Below, in pieces: positions 45,065-53,725 of a DNA stretch of 64,000 bases (position 1 is its first letter; each line of letters starts with the position of its first letter). A program made the translations under genes and the position numbers. The notes below the pieces were generated by a model, which did no database searches, was not told the DNA's origin, and was given only the letters and a program-made list of their open reading frames with translations. Source of the stretch: Nitrospira lenta (GTDB taxonomy: Bacteria > Nitrospirota > Nitrospiria > Nitrospirales > Nitrospiraceae); assembly GCF_900403705.1 (NCBI RefSeq), contig NZ_OUNR01000022.1:62001-126000 (forward strand), given 5' to 3'.

Positions 45065-45388
45065 TAAATCTCTCAGATAGTCACAACCTCACCTCCATTC
45101 AGATCTCCCTTGCACTCCATCCATTCAGCCCATGATGGCAATACTCACCCCGCCAAAAATCACACCTATACCATTCACACTCACGTCTTAAGCTACTAAT
45201 ATATCTACAAACTTTCGACCTGCTGCGCCACGTAATTTTGCACAACAGCTTCCTAGAAGGTCCTCCCACTTTCGGTTAGTGCACTCCTACCTCTACGGTA
45301 TTTCCAGTCCACACAGTCTCGCCTATCCTGACATCACCTGTGCGCAGCGGATACGACATGAGGAATGTCCGAGACAAGGAGGGAGCAC
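45065..45388. other. Non-coding gap, locally AT-rich
   Basis: 324 nt between tRNA-Ser(UGA) and a small zinc-ribbon gene. The stretch around 45150-45240 is visibly richer in A/T than its surroundings. I see no gene, hairpin or clear promoter in it. Confidence 0.4.
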
Positions 45389-45589
45389 ATGCAGAAACAA
45401 GTCGGCAAGGTCGGAGCCATTCGCCGAGAGATCCGAGGAAAAGCCTGCGCGTCCTGCGGAGGACACACCTACCAAATCATCCTTCGCTCATCGCTGACTC
45501 CGGAAGACGGGACACTCTTTGCGCGATGTACCCAGTGCCATCACCCCAGAGGGCTCGATAAAGATTTCGGCAAAGTACTTTGGATGTAG
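45389..45589 (+). CDS. Small zinc-ribbon protein
   Basis: A 66 aa protein with two CxxC knuckles (CASCGG and CTQCHH), spaced as in zinc ribbons, and a basic N-terminus (MQKQVGKVGAIRREIRGK). It may bind nucleic acid. The ATG at 45389 follows AAGGAGGGAGCAC. Not otherwise recognised. Confidence 0.75.
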   Translation: MQKQVGKVGAIRREIRGKACASCGGHTYQIILRSSLTPEDGTLFARCTQCHHPRGLDKDFGKVLWM

Positions 45590-45634
45590 GACACTGGACA
45601 TCACCGCAGCTTACGACCACAGGAGAATAGATCC

Positions 45635-45949
45635 ATGCCATTGACACGATGGACTCACTACCGGCAAACACGCGCTCAAAAGAAAAAAGCCCTGCACTTG
45701 CTTGCGCTGAGCGGAGTCGTTCGGCCAAGCACCATCGAGCTTCGCTACACAGCCTCTCTCTCCTCTATCTCAGATGAGTCGACATCCCTCGCACAGAATG
45801 GAGCGGCACCTGCCATCGCCACGGTCCCCATACACTCAGCTAAAACCACTCCCCTGGTGCGACACCTCTACTCGACAGCCTTCACACTTCTCGCCAGATC
45901 CAGACGTCACATCCAAAGCCTTCAATGGGACACCAGGAACGCCGCATGA
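45635..45949 (+). CDS. Hypothetical protein
   Basis: A 104 aa frame with AGGAGAATAGATCC before the ATG. The product is Ser/Thr/Arg-rich with a basic N-terminus (MPLTRWTHYRQTRAQKKKAL) and no recognisable domain. It lies 45 nt after the zinc-ribbon gene on the same strand. Composition is atypical enough that it could be non-coding. Confidence 0.4.
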   Translation: MPLTRWTHYRQTRAQKKKALHLLALSGVVRPSTIELRYTASLSSISDESTSLAQNGAAPAIATVPIHSAKTTPLVRHLYSTAFTLLARSRRHIQSLQWDTRNAA

Positions 45950-46093
45950 CCTGGCTAAACTTTTAACCAGGCAACAAAGACCTTTCACTTGTACCTCTTG
46001 CACCGGCTGAGGTAATATCAGCCCGCTCGTGAGCGACGTAACTGCGCTGACGACTCTGCCCGCCTGCGGACAGACCCCTATGCAACTGGTCGT

Positions 46094-46186
46094 GGAGAGG
46101 TGGCCGAGTGGCCGAAGGCAACGGTTTGCTAAACCGTCGTAGGGAGAATATCCTTACCGAGGGTTCAAATCCCTCCCTCTCCGCCA
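46094..46186 (+). tRNA. tRNA-Ser(GCU)
   Basis: A 93-nt class II tRNA with encoded CCA. Acceptor GGAGAGG/CCTCTCC, anticodon arm ACGGT-TTGCTAA-ACCGT with anticodon GCT, a long variable arm and GGTTCAAATCC T-arm. The second serine tRNA within 1.2 kb of serS. Confidence 0.95.
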
Positions 46187-46322
46187 TCCAACGCCGGTCG
46201 TCGACCGAACCCATCGGCACAGCACCCCTCGCTCAATTCTTTCCAGTTGTGCGAAGCACCTTCATATCGTAAGGTAAGATCAATCGACGGTTCTCATCGC
46301 CACCATCAAGAAAGGATGACTC

Positions 46323-47003
46323 ATGCGCATGTTCGCAGTAATTGCCGCAGCCATTGCCCTCTTGGCCAGCCCATCGGCGTTTGCCGCATCGGGAGAGCCG
46401 ACCAATGACGACCAAAAAACGTTGTATGCCCTCGGACTGGCAATCAGCCAATCGCTTGGCACCTTCGCGCTGTCCGAATCGGAATTGGATTTCGTCAAGT
46501 CCGGCCTCACCGATGGCGCGTTGAAGCGCACGCCGAAGGCGGACCTCCAAACATTCGGCCCAAAAATCCAGCAGCTCCAGCAAGCCCGGGCGGCCGTGGT
46601 CGCGGACGCGGAGAAGAAAGCCGGCACAGCCTATCTCACGAAAGCTGCAGCCGAAAAAGGCTCCACAAAGACGGAATCCGGAATCGTCATCACCCCTATC
46701 AAGCCTGGAACCGGTGCTACGCCAAAACCAACTGACACCGTCAAGGTGCATTATCATGGCACACTGCTCGATGGCACCGTCTTCGACAGTTCCGTGAAAC
46801 GCGGTGAGCCAGCCACATTTCCCTTGAGCCAAGTGATCAAGTGCTGGACTGAAGGCGTGCAACAAATCAAGGTCGGCGGCAAGAGCCGCCTGGTATGCCC
46901 GGCGAATCTGGCCTACGGAGACCGTGGCTCACCACCCGCCATCAAGCCCGGTGCCACGCTCGTCTTTGAAGTGGAATTACTCGAAATCGTCGCCGCGAAA
47001 TAA
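46323..47003 (+). CDS. FKBP-type peptidyl-prolyl isomerase, periplasmic
   Basis: A 226 aa protein with a signal peptide (ends SAFAASG, about residue 23), an FkpA/Mip-like helical N-terminal dimerisation domain (KTLYALGLAISQSLGTFALS) and a C-terminal FKBP domain (VKVHYHGTLLDGTVFDSSV, LPANLAYGDRG-like CPANLAYGDRGSPP, LVFEVELLEI). It speeds proline isomerisation and helps folding in the periplasm. AAAGGATGACTC precedes the ATG. Confidence 0.95.
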   Translation: MRMFAVIAAAIALLASPSAFAASGEPTNDDQKTLYALGLAISQSLGTFALSESELDFVKSGLTDGALKRTPKADLQTFGPKIQQLQQARAAVVADAEKKAGTAYLTKAAAEKGSTKTESGIVITPIKPGTGATPKPTDTVKVHYHGTLLDGTVFDSSVKRGEPATFPLSQVIKCWTEGVQQIKVGGKSRLVCPANLAYGDRGSPPAIKPGATLVFEVELLEIVAAK

Positions 47004-47157
47004 CGGCTGACAGTTCCCCAGGGGCGGTGACACAGACGATGTGTCCCCGCCTCTTCATCTTTGCGAAAAGATTGCACGATACATTCAATTGGCCTTGACC
47101 CAATCACGGCTTCTGCGGTATCGTCCACCACTTTCCGGAAGTGAGTCCCCGTGCCAT

Positions 47158-47233
47158 GCCGAGGTAGCTCAGTTGGTAGAGCACAGCCCTGAAAAGGCTG
47201 GTGTCGACAGTTCGATTCTGTCCCTCGGCACCA
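47158..47233 (+). tRNA. tRNA-Phe(GAA)
   Basis: A 76-nt tRNA with encoded CCA: acceptor GCCGAGG/CCTCGGC, D-arm AGCTC-AGTTGGTA-GAGC, anticodon arm CAGCC-CTGAAAA-GGCTG (anticodon GAA), T-arm ACAGTTCGATTCTGT. Its 3' half is duplicated at 62556-62602, marking it as a likely integration site. Confidence 0.97.
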
Positions 47234-47234
47234 C
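47188..47234 (+). repeat. Direct repeat within the tRNA-Phe 3' end (attL-like)
   Basis: 47 bases covering the anticodon loop to the end of tRNA-Phe. The first 41 are identical to 62556-62596, and 46 of 47 match 62556-62602. The two copies are in the same orientation and 15.4 kb apart. Confidence 0.85.
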
Positions 47235-47350
47235 ATTCCGCAGACGTAGAGATCGTTCTCCATAGAGAAGGTGGCACCTCAACAACTTTTTCACCGCTCA
47301 GCACAGCCTGAGTAAAGCTCTCCAGCCGCATCACCTCATCTCTCAATCGA

Positions 47351-47782
47351 CTATCCCAGTTGTGAATATAGAGCCTGGCTGATCCAGGAATGGGCTCCCC
47401 TTTTAGTGCCTGAACGACGCCATAGCCGACATGGCATTGCGTCAACCAGATTGCAGCTGACGAAATACGCCATGAGCCGCTGAGGAAGAAGATGGCCCGC
47501 TATGTCAACGACGACAAACAAAGGAATGGAGACAAGACAGCCCACGTAGACCCTGACGTGTCGAAGCACGGGCGATTCGCTCTCTCTGGGAAATGCGCGC
47601 CGCCAGATCAGGACCCAGATGGCAATCGGAAGCCACATGACCAACGCAAGCACGAGAGACCGCCGGACAATACCTGGTCCCTCGGAGGGAATGAGGCCGA
47701 TCGCCCGTTGAACGCGAAACCACGGATCCCCATAGGCTAGCGAAAAAATCAGATCCTCAGACCGGGATTCCAGCTGACGCAT
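47351..47782 (-). pseudogene. C-terminally truncated membrane protein next to the island edge
   Basis: A 143 aa frame. The N-terminal part (RSEDLIFSLAYGDPWFRVQR, VRRSLVLALVMWLPIAIWVL, VYVGCLVSIPLFVVVDIAGH) looks like the beginning of a larger conserved membrane-protein family that I recall from Nitrospira and proteobacteria. After about residue 110 the sequence stops looking like protein, and the stop falls 118 nt from the tRNA-Phe end. I interpret it as a gene cut during island insertion or decay. Start 47782 has GAGG upstream; longer starts overlap the neighbouring gene. Confidence 0.55.
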
Positions 47783-47858
47783 AGACGGCCTCGCTGAAAA
47801 CCAATGACGTCCTACCCGGATGAAACCCCGTGCTGATGCAGGAGACTCGTACCCGATC

Positions 47859-48854
47859 TCAGAACCGATAATTGGCTCCCACATTCACATTGGTGTTATG
47901 GGCGATCTCCTGCTCGAAACTCTGACGGCGGTGCGATCGCTGAAAACCGAGCGTTAACCCCGTCTGTTCCGTCAACCGGTAGAGAAACGTCACCTCACCC
48001 TGAAAGACGCTCTCGTGCCCGCCATTTCGTTTATCCCCCGCAATGCCGCTCGTCCAATTGTTCCGTTCAAAGTGAACCCCCGTCTCAAAAGAAAGACGTT
48101 CCGTCAACTCCGCTTCCACCCCCGCGGTCGCATAGTGGTTGATATACGACACGTCATCCTTAAACTGTGGCTGTTTTCTGCCTTCGGCGAGGCCGCGCTC
48201 GAAGTGGTAACCAAGTAACACCTTCACGCCTTCCACGAGACGCCAGACTACGTGGGGGCCGACCGTCCAGAACGTCGTATCCCGTTGCGCGAACGCGTCG
48301 TTGTAGAGGCGCGCTCCGACGCGGCCCAGGATCCGGACTTCCCAGTCCTCGGAAAGACGCTGCTCCAACCGGACGGATCCGATGTGTGAGGTCAGACGCT
48401 CCTCCTTCAGAGACAATGTCCCGCTACGCCGCTCCTCATTGTCCCCAAGCAACATATCCGGCATGGTGTAGTAGCGAAGCCGGACTTTCGTATCCGGCGA
48501 AAAAGCCTGAAGCATCTCCAGACCGACACTGGCTTGATTGAATCGCGGATTGACGGCATAAATGAACCCCTGTCCCTTGACGGAAAGATCGCTCCGTCCT
48601 AAGGAAGAGGTGAAGGATTTGGTCACGCGGAAGTCCGGGTCGAACACCATATCCGACCCCTTGCCTGTTAGTGCCGTGTCCAACGCAGGCTGCGTGGGAT
48701 CGCCGTGTATATTCAAACGGCGCGTGGCTGAAAACAGCGCAGCATCGTCGGTGTAGAACAGATTACCGCCCGTGGTTACGGACCACTCCGCCATCGCCGG
48801 ACAAACCGCCGACAACACCAACACGGTGGCTGCCCCCAATAGTCTGAGTCGCAA
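47859..48854 (-). CDS. Outer-membrane beta-barrel protein
   Basis: A 331 aa protein with a signal peptide (LRLLGAATVLVLSAVCPAMA then EWSV) and alternating hydrophobic strands throughout, ending in Phe (NVGANYRF) as outer-membrane barrels do. No substrate can be inferred. The start is a TTG at 48854 preceded by AAGGGGGAG, which gives a clean signal peptide. The longer frame to 48920 adds 22 unlikely residues. First complete gene of the island region. Confidence 0.75.
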   Translation of the reverse strand: MRLRLLGAATVLVLSAVCPAMAEWSVTTGGNLFYTDDAALFSATRRLNIHGDPTQPALDTALTGKGSDMVFDPDFRVTKSFTSSLGRSDLSVKGQGFIYAVNPRFNQASVGLEMLQAFSPDTKVRLRYYTMPDMLLGDNEERRSGTLSLKEERLTSHIGSVRLEQRLSEDWEVRILGRVGARLYNDAFAQRDTTFWTVGPHVVWRLVEGVKVLLGYHFERGLAEGRKQPQFKDDVSYINHYATAGVEAELTERLSFETGVHFERNNWTSGIAGDKRNGGHESVFQGEVTFLYRLTEQTGLTLGFQRSHRRQSFEQEIAHNTNVNVGANYRF

Positions 48855-49170
48855 ACACTCCCCCTTTGCCCCATCGAACAAGGAATGATGAGTGCCGGAG
48901 AATAGAGAGAAGATCTGCAACGCGTCAAGAGAGAAAGGACCCGCAAGCCTTTACTCCCAGAAATCGCACGTCCCACTTCTCGAAGATGCGTTATGCAGCC
49001 GGGCCCATCGTGAGGAACGTCCCGGCATCATCCCGTAGCCGCGGCATATACATGGGATACGCTGTCGCGTATCATCGCTCACGTAAATCATTCCGCACAG
49101 ATACGCGTCCTGCCTAAACCGGGCACACGGCAGTACCCTGCGGCCGAACCGCCATGATTGAGAGGGGGGA
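48855..49170. other. Divergent intergenic region
   Basis: 316 nt between the divergent barrel and DUF4403 genes, presumably holding both promoters. I cannot pick out a convincing -35/-10 pair by eye. Confidence 0.4.
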
Positions 49171-50646
49171 ATGATGCAGCATCGATCACAGGCAAAGACT
49201 TACCTGGTTCGTACAGTCGGCGGCATGTTATGGGCCGGAATTCCAGCTGTTTTCCTGCTGACCTGGTTGGTGAGCTCGCCCCTGCTCCAGGCCAGCTCCG
49301 ATATCATCATTCCGAAACCGACCGATGTGCTCTTGCCGCCGCCCCCACCCCCGACACTCGAGCCCTCCGTCGTCAATCTGAAAGTCGGGAAGACCCTCCG
49401 GGAAATGAGGGAGGCGGTGGAATCATCGATTGCCGTCCACCATGAGCATGAGCAGGAATGGATCTTGGGAAAGCGGCAGCTCAACGGGGTTCCCTTCGAC
49501 TATCAATACTATCTCTGGAGAGGGCCGGTACGTTTCAAAATAACAGGCGGTCGGCTCATTACCGAATTTCCCGATGCGCAATATCGTGTTCGAGTGCGGC
49601 TGAAAGATCCGAACGGACGCGCGAGGATCGCAGAATGCGGGTATGGAGAGAACGCAAATCTGCACATGAAACTGGATGCCGCGTCGGACGTTCGATGGAG
49701 CGAGGACTGGCTCATCTCCACCACCACACAGTTTGGCCGCCCGCAATTCGGAGAACCCTGCAGCTTGAAGCCGATCGACCTTGATGTGACCGAGTTGGTC
49801 GACGAGTGGATCACTCAACGGCTGCCGTCTCTGGCCTCAGCCATCGATCAGGCCTTCCTCACGCAAGTCGAGGCGAAAAAACGAGCCCAGATCGTCTGGG
49901 AGAAACTTCAGGAGCCGATGGAACTCAGATCCGGCACCTGGCTGATGTACCATCCTCAAAACCCACGGCCCGGTCTATTAACCCTGGATGGCGACCAATC
50001 GATCCACACCACCATCAGCCTGGGCTTTGATCCGATGATCGTCGTAGGTCCCAAGCCGCAGGTCGACAACAATCCCCTGCCCCCCCTCCACATCGGAGCC
50101 GCCGCGCCGGAAGGCTTTCATCTGGCCATGCCGATGCTCGTTCCCTACGAGGAGTTAAGTGCACGGCTGGCGGAGGAGATCGTGGGCCAGGAAATTATTC
50201 CGCTGGTCGGTTCCAGAATCACGATTACCGGCATCCGGACCTACGGGAGCGGCAACAACCTCATCATCGAGGTTACGGTGACCGGAGGAGTGAATGGCAC
50301 GCTCTATCTTCAGGGCAAACCCTCTCTCACTCCAGACGGGCAGACCCTGGAACTGAGTGAGTTTAATTTCACGATAGATACGTCCAACCTGCTAGCACGA
50401 TTCACCAATCTCGCCGCACACAATATCATCCTGGAGAAAATACTGCCTAACATGAAGATTGACGTGGCAGGCCGCATGGCGGGGCTCCGCTCACTGATTC
50501 AGCGACAGATGAACCGTGAACTGGCTCCAGGCATTTGGCTTGAAGGCACCGTGACGAGGTTGGATCCTCGCGGCATCTACCCCGTCCCAGGCGGGATAGA
50601 AGTGCAGTTCGTCCTGGATGGCACACTCAATCTGACCATTCAATGA
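49171..50646 (+). CDS. DUF4403 family protein
   Basis: A 491 aa protein with an N-terminal signal or anchor (residues of about 15-42) and a Pro-run (LLPPPPPPTLEPS). It is followed by the repeated beta-rich halves typical of DUF4403, for example PVRFKITGGRLITEF and GTLYLQGKPSL. The domain is related to lipid-binding BPI/TULIP-like folds, so periplasmic lipid handling is possible but unproven. GAGAGGGGGGA precedes the ATG-ATG start. Convergent with a lipoprotein gene. Confidence 0.82.
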   Translation: MMQHRSQAKTYLVRTVGGMLWAGIPAVFLLTWLVSSPLLQASSDIIIPKPTDVLLPPPPPPTLEPSVVNLKVGKTLREMREAVESSIAVHHEHEQEWILGKRQLNGVPFDYQYYLWRGPVRFKITGGRLITEFPDAQYRVRVRLKDPNGRARIAECGYGENANLHMKLDAASDVRWSEDWLISTTTQFGRPQFGEPCSLKPIDLDVTELVDEWITQRLPSLASAIDQAFLTQVEAKKRAQIVWEKLQEPMELRSGTWLMYHPQNPRPGLLTLDGDQSIHTTISLGFDPMIVVGPKPQVDNNPLPPLHIGAAAPEGFHLAMPMLVPYEELSARLAEEIVGQEIIPLVGSRITITGIRTYGSGNNLIIEVTVTGGVNGTLYLQGKPSLTPDGQTLELSEFNFTIDTSNLLARFTNLAAHNIILEKILPNMKIDVAGRMAGLRSLIQRQMNRELAPGIWLEGTVTRLDPRGIYPVPGGIEVQFVLDGTLNLTIQ

Positions 50647-50757
50647 TCGGCCGGCCCATCAGCCCGAATGTGAGCGCGCCGTCTTCCAATCGGTAGCCAC
50701 GAAGAACCGGTTGCAGCCCGCCGGCTTGCATCAAAGATCGGTCTCTTTCGAAAACGA

Positions 50758-51444
50758 TCAGGAGCCGGTCTTTCCACCCAGTAAATCTTGCTCAATCATC
50801 TGTTTCCAGAGCTTCCTGGCCACCTCGTGAAGAGAAACGCTCGTGCTTTCATTGAGAAGTTCAGTGGCAACGGTCATCTCTCCTGCGCCCTCCCAGAGAA
50901 ACTCTCCGGCCTGCGCATCCCACACCCTGAGCCACAATCGGAGCGTGCTGATCCTGGTCTTGAGGAGATGGTAACCAACCAGATCGAAACGGTCATCTAC
51001 AGTCTCGGTAAAATTTGCAAATCCCGGCTGCAGGATATACCTGACGCCGAGCGCGGTCCCAATCTGCTGCATGCGCTGACGATTCCCGCCGCCACGAGCC
51101 AGATCGCCGACAACCTCAGTCTGGTCCGCTATGCGTTCAAGTTGGCTCAGTTTGTTAACGGTTTCATGGTAAGACAGCGCTTTGATGGACGGAGACACGT
51201 GCTCAACCGCAGCCGACAAAGCAAGCGACACGAATACAGCAACGCCCCGAGACTCGTCGGAGGCGACCGTAGGAAGGACCGCAACCGATTCCCGGGTAAG
51301 CCCCGTGACATCGAACGACGGCGGTCTCGGAGTCGCGACCGTCTGCGCATTGACAAAGTGGAGGGGGCCGCCGCAGGCCGGCAAAATCCCCATCACGAGA
51401 GCCAACGAAAGCAGGTTCCATATTTTCAGAAACAGGCTGCTCAT
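50758..51444 (-). CDS. Lipoprotein, paralogue of 53726-54520
   Basis: A 228 aa lipoprotein. A signal peptide is followed by lipobox ILPACGG (Cys near residue 24). The body has SVAVLPTVASD, ALGVRYILQPGFANFTE and LRLWLRVWDAQAGEFLWEGAGE, a layout shared with the lipoprotein at 53726 and reminiscent of CsgG/LpoB-like outer-membrane lipoproteins (fold impression only). Probably anchored to the outer membrane inner leaflet. Function unknown. Confidence 0.78.
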   Translation of the reverse strand: MSSLFLKIWNLLSLALVMGILPACGGPLHFVNAQTVATPRPPSFDVTGLTRESVAVLPTVASDESRGVAVFVSLALSAAVEHVSPSIKALSYHETVNKLSQLERIADQTEVVGDLARGGGNRQRMQQIGTALGVRYILQPGFANFTETVDDRFDLVGYHLLKTRISTLRLWLRVWDAQAGEFLWEGAGEMTVATELLNESTSVSLHEVARKLWKQMIEQDLLGGKTGS

Positions 51445-51792
51445 GAATCTCCCTCTGTCCTGGTATGGCCCGTGCTTTCAGCTTTTCCCACGTCTGAGCA
51501 CAGCAGCCAATTGGTGAACCGCGCGCAGATAGTCGAGCACTTCGAGCATGGTCCGGTAGACCATCTCGGCATACCGAAAACGAGATGGTGGCCTGCCTGG
51601 AAGCCGTGTTGTTCTATGAACTCAGCGAGTCTTCCGCCTTCACCGAGGTTTCGGCGGATATGGAGGCGAATCCCAGCAAGGTGACCGCGATAAGAAGAAT
51701 GTGTTTCATGGGTGGTGGTATCGAATTGCGGGTGATGGTTTGGCAAGACACGGGTGCCGCCGTCGCCGGCGACATCCGTGCCTGCGATCTAC
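51445..51792 (-). pseudogene. Degenerate gene remnant with a signal-peptide-like start
   Basis: 348 nt between a lipoprotein and the sulfatase. On the minus strand an ATG at 51709 opens MKHILLIAVTLLGFASISAE, a good signal peptide, but stops after 31 codons (51614). Further along, another frame reads RFRYAEMVYRTMLEVLDYLR and ends near 51484. The pieces suggest a secreted-protein gene broken by frameshifts, but no family is recognisable and there is no ribosome site. Confidence 0.35.
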
Positions 51793-53373
51793 TTAATCAC
51801 CACTGCTAGTCATTCCCTTGATCTGCCTTTCCAGCGACTCAAGGCTCCAGTCGCCCGGGACCTGGCTGGGCGGATATTCCTTCAGGGACAAGAGGAACTT
51901 GCTGGCAATTCCCTGCAGGGGGATCAGGATGAAGGAGCGATCCAGTACCCAATCGTGATAGGTGTTGGAGTTCCCGTAGGCTTTCTCGAAAGGATCGCGC
52001 CGCAAGCTGTAGAGCAGCGGAATACGCAGGTGAACGAACGGCTCACGCCAGACATCGAGCTGGTGCGCGCGGTTCTCCAGATAGATGGCTTTCCAGTCGC
52101 CTACGCGGATAGCCATCACGGCACCGTCGTCGCCCACATAGATAAAATCCGTGCGCGGCGATTTATCCACCTTGCCACTAAGGTAGTCGAGCTGGTTATA
52201 GCCGTCGATGTGGCTCCTGTAGGTGCGGCCGTTGAGCTCCACCCCACCCTTGAGCAGCTTTTCCTTGATGTCTGGCGCGCCGGCGATGGCGGCAAAGGTC
52301 GGCAGCCAGTCCTCATGCGCGATGATTCCGTTGAGCGTCGTGCCGGCCGGGAAATGGCCGGGCCATTTGATGAAGGTCGGGACACGGAACGCGCCTTCCC
52401 AGTTCGAATTCTTCTCGCCGTGAAAAGGCGTGGTGCCGGCATCGGGCCAGCTGTTGTAGTGGGGGCCATTGTCGGTCGAATACTGAACGATAGTATCGTT
52501 TGCGAGGCCCAGTTCATCGATCAGCGTGAGCAGTTCGCCCACGTTTAGGTCATGGCTGACCATGCCATCACTGTATTCGTCCTGACCGGAGAGGCCGATC
52601 TGCTCAGGCTTCACATGGGTGCGGTAGTGCATATGCGTCGCATTCCACCAACAGAAGAAGGGCTTGCCCTCTTTTGTCTGGCGAATGATAAACTCCTTGG
52701 CGGCGGCCAGGGTTTCATCGTCGATCGTCTCCATGTGCTTCTTGGTCAGGGGGCCGAGATTCTCGACAGTCTGGCCGCCCTTGCCGTCGGCCTTGGACTT
52801 GATGATACCGCGCGGGCCGAATTGTTCGCGGAAGGTTTTGCCGTTAGGCAGCTTCAGATTATTCGGGTAGTCGCGATTCTCGGGTTCCTCCTCCGCGTTG
52901 AGGTGATAGAGAGAGCCAAAGAACTCGTCGAAGCCGTGCATGGTGGGCAGGTGCTCATCGCGGTCGCCCTGGTGATTCTTGCCAAACTGGCCGGTAGCAT
53001 ACCCCTGGCTTTTCAGAACGGTGGCCATCGTGACGTCGGTCTTCTGCCAGCCTTGCTTGGCGCCAGGCATGCCGACTTTGGTCATGCCAGAACGAACCGG
53101 AACGGTGCCGCCGATGAAGGCGGCGCGGCCCGCGGTGCAAGACTGCTGGCCGTAGTAATCGGTGAAGGCAACGCCTTCCTTGGCGATGCGATCGATGTTC
53201 GGCGTCTTGTAGCCCATCATGCCACGGCTGTTGTGGCTGATGTTCCACGTGCCGATATCGTCACCCCAAATAACGAGGATATTGGGCTTCTTCTCGGCTG
53301 CGGCCGCAGGGAGCGTGCCGGCGATCAACGCGAGCGTCCCCAGGAGGACGGACCATCGAACTACACGAATCAT
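51793..53373 (-). CDS. Arylsulfatase (type I, formylglycine-dependent)
   Basis: A 526 aa secreted sulfatase. The signal peptide ends at about residue 26 (LPAAAA). Metal-binding NILVIWGDDIG is at 31-41, and the modification site CTAGR is at Cys 79, where FGE or anSME must convert Cys to formylglycine. Further metal ligands are in STDNGPHYNSWPD. It hydrolyses sulfate esters; the substrate is unknown. Start 53373 is fixed by TAGGAGG. The neighbouring FGE gene at 56693 could activate it. Note CxAxR instead of the commoner CxPxR. Confidence 0.92.
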   Translation of the reverse strand: MIRVVRWSVLLGTLALIAGTLPAAAAEKKPNILVIWGDDIGTWNISHNSRGMMGYKTPNIDRIAKEGVAFTDYYGQQSCTAGRAAFIGGTVPVRSGMTKVGMPGAKQGWQKTDVTMATVLKSQGYATGQFGKNHQGDRDEHLPTMHGFDEFFGSLYHLNAEEEPENRDYPNNLKLPNGKTFREQFGPRGIIKSKADGKGGQTVENLGPLTKKHMETIDDETLAAAKEFIIRQTKEGKPFFCWWNATHMHYRTHVKPEQIGLSGQDEYSDGMVSHDLNVGELLTLIDELGLANDTIVQYSTDNGPHYNSWPDAGTTPFHGEKNSNWEGAFRVPTFIKWPGHFPAGTTLNGIIAHEDWLPTFAAIAGAPDIKEKLLKGGVELNGRTYRSHIDGYNQLDYLSGKVDKSPRTDFIYVGDDGAVMAIRVGDWKAIYLENRAHQLDVWREPFVHLRIPLLYSLRRDPFEKAYGNSNTYHDWVLDRSFILIPLQGIASKFLLSLKEYPPSQVPGDWSLESLERQIKGMTSSGD

Positions 53374-53472
53374 AACTGCACCTCCTACTGTGTTGGCGTG
53401 CACCTTTCATGGCACAACGCGCATTTACCCGTCGGGGAGCAGCAATTTAAAGCCCCCTGCAATTTATTCGGC

Positions 53473-53501
53473 ATTGTAATATTGAGGTCACCAAATATCA
53501 A
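53473..53501 (-). promoter_or_regulatory. Putative sigma70 promoter of the arylsulfatase
   Basis: On the minus strand: TTGATA (53501-53496), 17 nt, TACAAT (53478-53473). The predicted start near 53466 gives a leader of about 93 nt. It lies in a 352-nt gap (53374-53725) that holds no gene and is locally AT-rich. Confidence 0.6.
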
Positions 53502-53725
53502 CGTGACCGTTTCCATCGTCGAGCGATACAGGCGGCCCTGGCATTTCTCGAACCTGACGTCTAGATGCTCGGACTGGGCATACTTTCAAGCTCATGCAAT
53601 CGCTTCAGGGCTTGCGCGGTTTTGAGCGCTTGGCAATGCAGCTCTGCTACGCATATGCGTCGGTAAACACACGCTTCGCCGATCGGACGATATACCCACA
53701 GGTGACACCAGCCGGCCACCTGGCA

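Noticed and set aside
46233-46865. 210-codon minus-strand frame opposite the FKBP isomerase
   Set aside because: The FKBP gene has a signal peptide, a domain and a ribosome site; the antisense frame has none.
50788-51684. Long plus-strand frame (298 codons) opposite a lipoprotein gene
   Set aside because: It mirrors the lipoprotein at 50758-51444, has no ribosome site, and its product is Arg/His-rich shadow-like sequence.
52552-53625. 357-codon plus-strand frame opposite the sulfatase
   Set aside because: The antisense strand carries a complete sulfatase with all motifs; this frame is a by-product of GC-rich codon usage.
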